Origin: Streptomyces xylophagus
Lineage (GTDB): Bacteria > Actinomycetota > Actinomycetes > Streptomycetales > Streptomycetaceae
Reading direction: 5' to 3'
DNA length: 64,000 bases
Assembly (NCBI RefSeq): GCF_000716435.1
Contig: NZ_JNWO01000017.1
Coordinates: 1 to 64,000, forward strand
The notes under the pieces are model-generated. The model saw nothing but the letters and a program-made list of their open reading frames with translations. It searched no databases and had not been told where the DNA came from. Positions 60,614 through 64,000 of this stretch are shown piece by piece. Both the position numbers and the translations under genes were made by a program. Within the stretch, counting starts at the first letter, position 1. The number at the start of each line of letters is the position of its first letter.

Positions 60614-60805
60614 TCAGGCGGTCTGGTGCGCCACCAGCGCCAGCGCCGCGATCAGTACCGCGAGCAGGGCGATCAGCGCCATCGGGTTGAGATTGCCCCA
60701 GGGATTCTCCTGCTGCAGCCGCTCGCGGTTCGCACGGCAGACGGGACAGCGGCCCTCGTTCACGGGCGCCGCGCAGTTCGCGCACACCAACCGGTCGTAC
60801 GTCAT
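60614..60805 (-). CDS. Small zinc-ribbon membrane protein
   Basis: A 63-residue protein with four Cys in two CxxC pairs ([20 protein letters not shown]), then a single hydrophobic helix ([18 protein letters not shown]). The start ATG 60805 has an excellent ribosome-binding site (AAGGAGGG). The short open frame, strong RBS and clear two-part design support a real gene. It is divergent from ftsE (260-bp gap). Function is unknown; it is likely a cytoplasmic zinc ribbon on a membrane tether. Confidence 0.85.
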   Translation of the reverse strand: MTYDRLVCANCAAPVNEGRCPVCRANRERLQQENPWGNLNPMALIALLAVLIAALALVAHQTA

Positions 60806-61065
60806 GCGCTCGCCCTCCTTGCACCGGCTATCACAGACACAACGCCGCGGGATACGAGAACGTTCCCGAACGTTCCCCTCCACTGTGCCAGGTTCCGCGG
60901 GATTCGGCGCGGCTCGCCTTATCCTGCCCCGACCCTGTGCGTTCCAGCCCTTCAAATGCGCGACAAAACGTGCAAGCCTCGCACAACCCCGGAGGGCGAC
61001 TGCGCGGGCACACCCGGGTCGCGTATGGTCACGCTCACCTACCCCCGGCTACCCGTGGTGCACCC

Positions 61066-61755
61066 GTGATCCGATTCGACAGTGTCTCCAAGGTCTACCC
61101 CAAGCAGACCCGCCCCGCTCTCAGGGACGTCTCCCTGGAAGTGGAGAAGGGCGAGTTCGTGTTCCTCGTGGGGTCCTCCGGCTCCGGGAAGTCCACCTTC
61201 CTGAGGCTGGTCCTCCGCGAGGAGCGGTGCAGCCAGGGCCAGGTGCACGTGCTGGGCAAGGACCTCGCCCGCATCTCCAACTGGAAGGTGCCGCAGATGC
61301 GCCGCCAGCTGGGGACCGTCTTCCAGGACTTCCGCCTCCTGCCCAACAAGACGGTCGCCGAGAACGTGGCCTTCGCCCAGGAGGTCATCGGCAAGTCCAA
61401 GGGCGAGATCCGCAAGTCCGTGCCCCAGGTGCTCGACCTCGTCGGGCTCGGCGGCAAGGAGGACCGCAGGCCCGGTGAACTGTCCGGTGGTGAGCAGCAG
61501 CGCGTGGCCATCGCGAGAGCCTTCGTGAACCGGCCCAAGCTCCTCATCGCGGACGAGCCCACCGGCAACCTCGACCCGCAGACCTCCGTCGGCATCATGA
61601 AGCTGCTCGACCGGATCAACCGGACGGGCACCACCGTGGTGATGGCGACGCACGACCAGAACATCGTGGACCAGATGCGCAAGCGCGTCATCGAGCTGGA
61701 GGGCGGCCGCCTCGTCCGTGACCAGGCGCGTGGCGTCTACGGCTACCAGCACTGA
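61066..61755 (+). CDS. ftsE: Cell division ATP-binding protein FtsE
   Basis: A 229-residue ABC ATPase. Walker A is GSSGSGKST, the Q-loop is VFQDFRLLP, the signature is [14 protein letters not shown], Walker B is [12 protein letters not shown] and the switch His is in MATHDQ. With FtsX it forms a transmembrane machine that activates peptidoglycan hydrolases at division or growth sites. GTG 61066 begins [20 protein letters not shown], as in the family. A possible -10 TATGGT lies at 61024-61029. It precedes ftsX by 55 bp. Confidence 0.96.
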   Translation: MIRFDSVSKVYPKQTRPALRDVSLEVEKGEFVFLVGSSGSGKSTFLRLVLREERCSQGQVHVLGKDLARISNWKVPQMRRQLGTVFQDFRLLPNKTVAENVAFAQEVIGKSKGEIRKSVPQVLDLVGLGGKEDRRPGELSGGEQQRVAIARAFVNRPKLLIADEPTGNLDPQTSVGIMKLLDRINRTGTTVVMATHDQNIVDQMRKRVIELEGGRLVRDQARGVYGYQH

Positions 61756-61810
61756 CAGCCGATCGACCGCCGTCTGATGTCCGTCCACGGAAAGGCCTGA
61801 AGAAGCCGCC

Positions 61811-62728
61811 ATGCGCGCCCAGTTCGTACTCTCCGAGATCGGTGTCGGTCTCCGCCGCAATCTGACGATGACCTTCGCGGTCGTCGTCTCCGTAGCCCTG
61901 TCCCTGGCCCTCTTCGGCGGCTCGCTCCTGATGAGCGACCAGGTCACCACGATGAAGGGCTACTGGTACGACAAGGTCAACGTCTCGATCTTCCTCTGCA
62001 ACAAGAGCGACGCCGAGTCCGACCCCAACTGCGCCAAGGGCGCGGTGACCGACGACCAGAAGTCGCAGATCAAGTCCGACCTCAGCAAGATGTCGGTCGT
62101 CGAGAAGGTCGTCTACGAGTCGCAGGACGAGGCGTACAAGCACTACAAGGAGCAGTTCGGCGACTCCCCGCTGGCCAGTTCGCTGACGCCGGACCAGATG
62201 CAGGAGTCGTACCGCATCAAGCTCAAGGACCCGGAGAAGTACCAGGTCATCGCGACCGCCTTCGACGGCCGTGACGGCGTCCAGTCGGTACAGGACCAGA
62301 AGGGCATCCTGGACAACCTCTTCGGCCTCCTGAACGGCATGAACTGGGCCGCGCGCGCGGTCATGGCCCTCATGCTGGTCGTCGCCCTGATGCTGATCGT
62401 CAACACCGTGCGCGTCTCGGCGTTCAGCCGCCGGCGCGAGACCGGCATCATGCGCCTGGTCGGCGCCTCGGGCTTCTACATCCAGGCCCCGTTCATCATG
62501 GAGGCCGCGGTCGCCGGCCTGATCGGCGGCACGGTCGCCTGCGGATTCCTGGTCGTCGCCCGGTACTTCATCATCGACCACGGCCTCGACCTGTCCCACA
62601 AGCTCAACCTGATCAACTTCATCGGCTGGGACGCCGTCCTGACGAAGCTCCCGCTCATCCTCGCGACGAGCCTCCTGATGCCCGCGCTTGCGGCGTTCTT
62701 CGCGCTGCGCAAGTACCTGAAGGTTTGA
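61811..62728 (+). CDS. ftsX: Cell division protein FtsX
   Basis: A 305-residue permease-like protein. TM1 is at about 20-42, an extracellular domain covers about 43-170 (with Cys pair SIFLCNKSDAESDPNCAKG), and three more helices follow. The extracellular domain contacts wall hydrolases in other bacteria. The reading frame ends FFALRKYLKV, and its TGA lies where the right end of the TnpB element begins. Confidence 0.95.
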   Translation: MRAQFVLSEIGVGLRRNLTMTFAVVVSVALSLALFGGSLLMSDQVTTMKGYWYDKVNVSIFLCNKSDAESDPNCAKGAVTDDQKSQIKSDLSKMSVVEKVVYESQDEAYKHYKEQFGDSPLASSLTPDQMQESYRIKLKDPEKYQVIATAFDGRDGVQSVQDQKGILDNLFGLLNGMNWAARAVMALMLVVALMLIVNTVRVSAFSRRRETGIMRLVGASGFYIQAPFIMEAAVAGLIGGTVACGFLVVARYFIIDHGLDLSHKLNLINFIGWDAVLTKLPLILATSLLMPALAAFFALRKYLKV

Positions 62729-64000
62729 CTGCTCCCCTCTCCGGCAAGGGAGGGGATTCCTGACTCAGGCCGCCTCCTGGAGCAACGCTCCAGGAGGTCT
62801 TGTGCCCTCGACACCAGCCGGGTTCAGACCAGCCCGGACGAGCATCACACGGGCGGAGTTCTTGTCCCTGGGGGACACAGTTCCGCACGTGGTGCAGGTG
62901 TAGGTACGTTCCGACAGCGGGAGGGCGTGCTTGGTTCTCGCTCCGCACCGTCCGCAGTCCATGGTGGTGTGCGCGGGATGCACCAGCCGTACGTCCCGCG
63001 CGTGCTTGCGTCCCATCTCGATCAGGGCCCGCTTCGTCGCCCCGATCGCGGCGTCCGCCGCCTTGCGCGCCATGGACGTCTTCGCGAGGAACTTCGGTCT
63101 GAAGTCCTCCACCGCGATCGCGTCATGGTCCCGCACGACCTTCTTGGCCCACTTGCGCGCGGTGTCCTGCCGTTGCCGGGCGATCTTCCGACAGGTCTTC
63201 GCTCGCCATCGTTTCGCCTCCCGGTAGCCCTTCGAGGCCGCGCGGCCCTTCTTCGGTTTGCGGCGGGCCACCATCCGGTCGTACCGGGACAGCTTCGCCT
63301 GGGCCCTCCTGCCGTGCCCGGCATGGGGAAGGTCGTGGGCATCGCTTGTGGTGGTGGCGGTCTCCCGTACACCCCAGTCCACGCCGAGCACCCGGCCGGT
63401 CGCGGGCAACGGCGCGACCTCGGCGGGGACGACGAAGGAGGCGTACCAATCGCCGGCGCTGTCCCGGTACACGCGTACCGACGAGGGCTCGGCGGGCAGT
63501 TCACGCGACCACACCACGGTCAGGACGATCCCGCCCGCCAAGTTCAGCCGCCCACCCTTCAATCGGAAACCGCGCCGTGTGTAGCTCAGACTCGGGCGGC
63601 TTCCGTGCTTCTTCCTGTAGCCGGGCATTCCCGCCCGGCGCGTCACCGACAGGCGTTCCTTGATGTCCTTCAGGGCCTTCGCACGTGACTTACCGAAGTC
63701 GCGGATCACTTGCTGCTGCGGGACGGACGCGCCCTCGGCCAGCCATGGTGTGACCGCCCGAGCCTCGGTCAACATCCTGTCCAGGAGGGCCGGACCGCAC
63801 ATCTCCCCATCCCGATAGGCCCTTTTGGAACGGGCCACGCACTCGTTCCACACCCACCGACAGCGTCCCCACTCGGCCAGCAGCGCCTCCCCGGCGGTGG
63901 ACGAGACCCGCAACCGGTACGTGAACCGGGCATGCCCGATACGGGCAGCCACCTGCGTCGCGACCATGTCCTCCCCCTCACTCACCGCAGACCGTATGCG
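62725..64000 (-). mobile_element. TnpB-carrying IS605-type element (partial; left end outside window)
   Basis: Read on the minus strand, the tnpB gene is followed by GAATCCCCTCCCTTGCCGGA, then GAGGGGAGCAGTCAA. This hairpin (TCCCCTC at 62733-62739 pairs with GAGGGGA at 62750-62756) is typical of IS605/IS1341 right ends, from which TnpB guide RNAs are derived. The end overlaps the ftsX stop. No TnpA gene is seen; the left end and target motif lie beyond 64000. Confidence 0.75.
62765..63985 (-). CDS. tnpB: RNA-guided endonuclease TnpB family protein
   Basis: A 406-residue OrfB/TnpB protein, ancestor type of Cas12. RuvC motifs I (GVDWGV, D203), II (AVEDF, E293) and III (SPRDKNSARVML, D374) retain the three acidic residues. 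The zinc ribbon has C344, C347, C364 and C367. The N-terminal RNA-binding part (WNECVARSKRAYRDG and so on) is normal. Motif III reads DKNSAR instead of the common DxNAA. The first codon is GTG 63985; ATG 63967 (MVATQVAARIGHARFTYRLR) is an equally good start. The gene ends beside ftsX in convergent orientation. Confidence 0.92.
   Translation of the reverse strand: MSEGEDMVATQVAARIGHARFTYRLRVSSTAGEALLAEWGRCRWVWNECVARSKRAYRDGEMCGPALLDRMLTEARAVTPWLAEGASVPQQQVIRDFGKSRAKALKDIKERLSVTRRAGMPGYRKKHGSRPSLSYTRRGFRLKGGRLNLAGGIVLTVVWSRELPAEPSSVRVYRDSAGDWYASFVVPAEVAPLPATGRVLGVDWGVRETATTTSDAHDLPHAGHGRRAQAKLSRYDRMVARRKPKKGRAASKGYREAKRWRAKTCRKIARQRQDTARKWAKKVVRDHDAIAVEDFRPKFLAKTSMARKAADAAIGATKRALIEMGRKHARDVRLVHPAHTTMDCGRCGARTKHALPLSERTYTCTTCGTVSPRDKNSARVMLVRAGLNPAGVEGTRPPGALLQEAA

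Overview
The window is a high-GC actinobacterial chromosome segment and is almost certainly Streptomyces. Supporting signs are the strong G/C bias at third codon positions, many GTG/TTG starts, the gene order mtnA-mtrA-mtrB-lpqB-comF-hpf-(orphan response regulator)-...-secA, a 1.6-kb-codon NAD-glutamate dehydrogenase, the pkaA-pkaB-prfB-ftsE-ftsX block, and an LAETG (sortase E type) surface protein. The left edge holds the last bases of a 5S rRNA, so an rRNA operon ends there.

Layout. 1-90: 5S rRNA tail and rrn terminator. 136-5797 (minus): a tightly overlapping MoxR-AAA / DUF58 / DUF4350 / DUF4129 / multispan membrane operon. 5938-11689 (plus): mtnA, then the MtrA-MtrB-LpqB signalling operon. 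11885-16739: comF, ribosome hibernation factor hpf, an orphan LuxR-type response regulator, a YcaQ-like DNA glycosylase and a GNAT enzyme. 17009-21298: secA, a repeat-rich gap, and a convergent Rv3235-like gene. 21634-23665: DUF6912, a HAD-like protein and a DJ-1/PfpI protein. 24330-29261: NAD-dependent glutamate dehydrogenase.

29405-47100 is a cell-wall glycopolymer (teichoic-acid-like) region. It carries a GtrA membrane protein, a TagGH-like ABC exporter, galE translationally coupled to an ADP-ribosylglycohydrolase, two polytopic glycosyltransferases (GT87-like, GT39-like), a third polytopic membrane protein, and three paralogous fusions of a GT2 glycosyltransferase to a CDP-glycerol glycerophosphotransferase (TagF) domain. 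Inserted in it are the ohrR/ohr peroxide-response pair and a tetR gene. The 492-bp gap between tetR and the exporter holds about eight iterations of one 19-bp pseudo-palindrome, the most striking unexplained structure in the window.

47255-50893 (minus) is a CUT1 sugar ABC transporter (lipoprotein plus two permeases, no ATPase); one permease carries an unusual extracytoplasmic insertion of about 150 residues. 51049-58123 is a phospho-signalling module: an FHA/FtsK-like protein divergent from the Ser/Thr kinases pkaA and pkaB. 58473-62728 holds prfB (no frameshift), an LAETG-anchored protein, a tiny zinc-ribbon membrane protein, ftsE and ftsX. The right edge is a TnpB (IS605 OrfB-type) gene whose right-end hairpin abuts the ftsX stop codon.

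Coordinates of starts are my choice from ribosome-binding sites, frame and family length; no database search was run.
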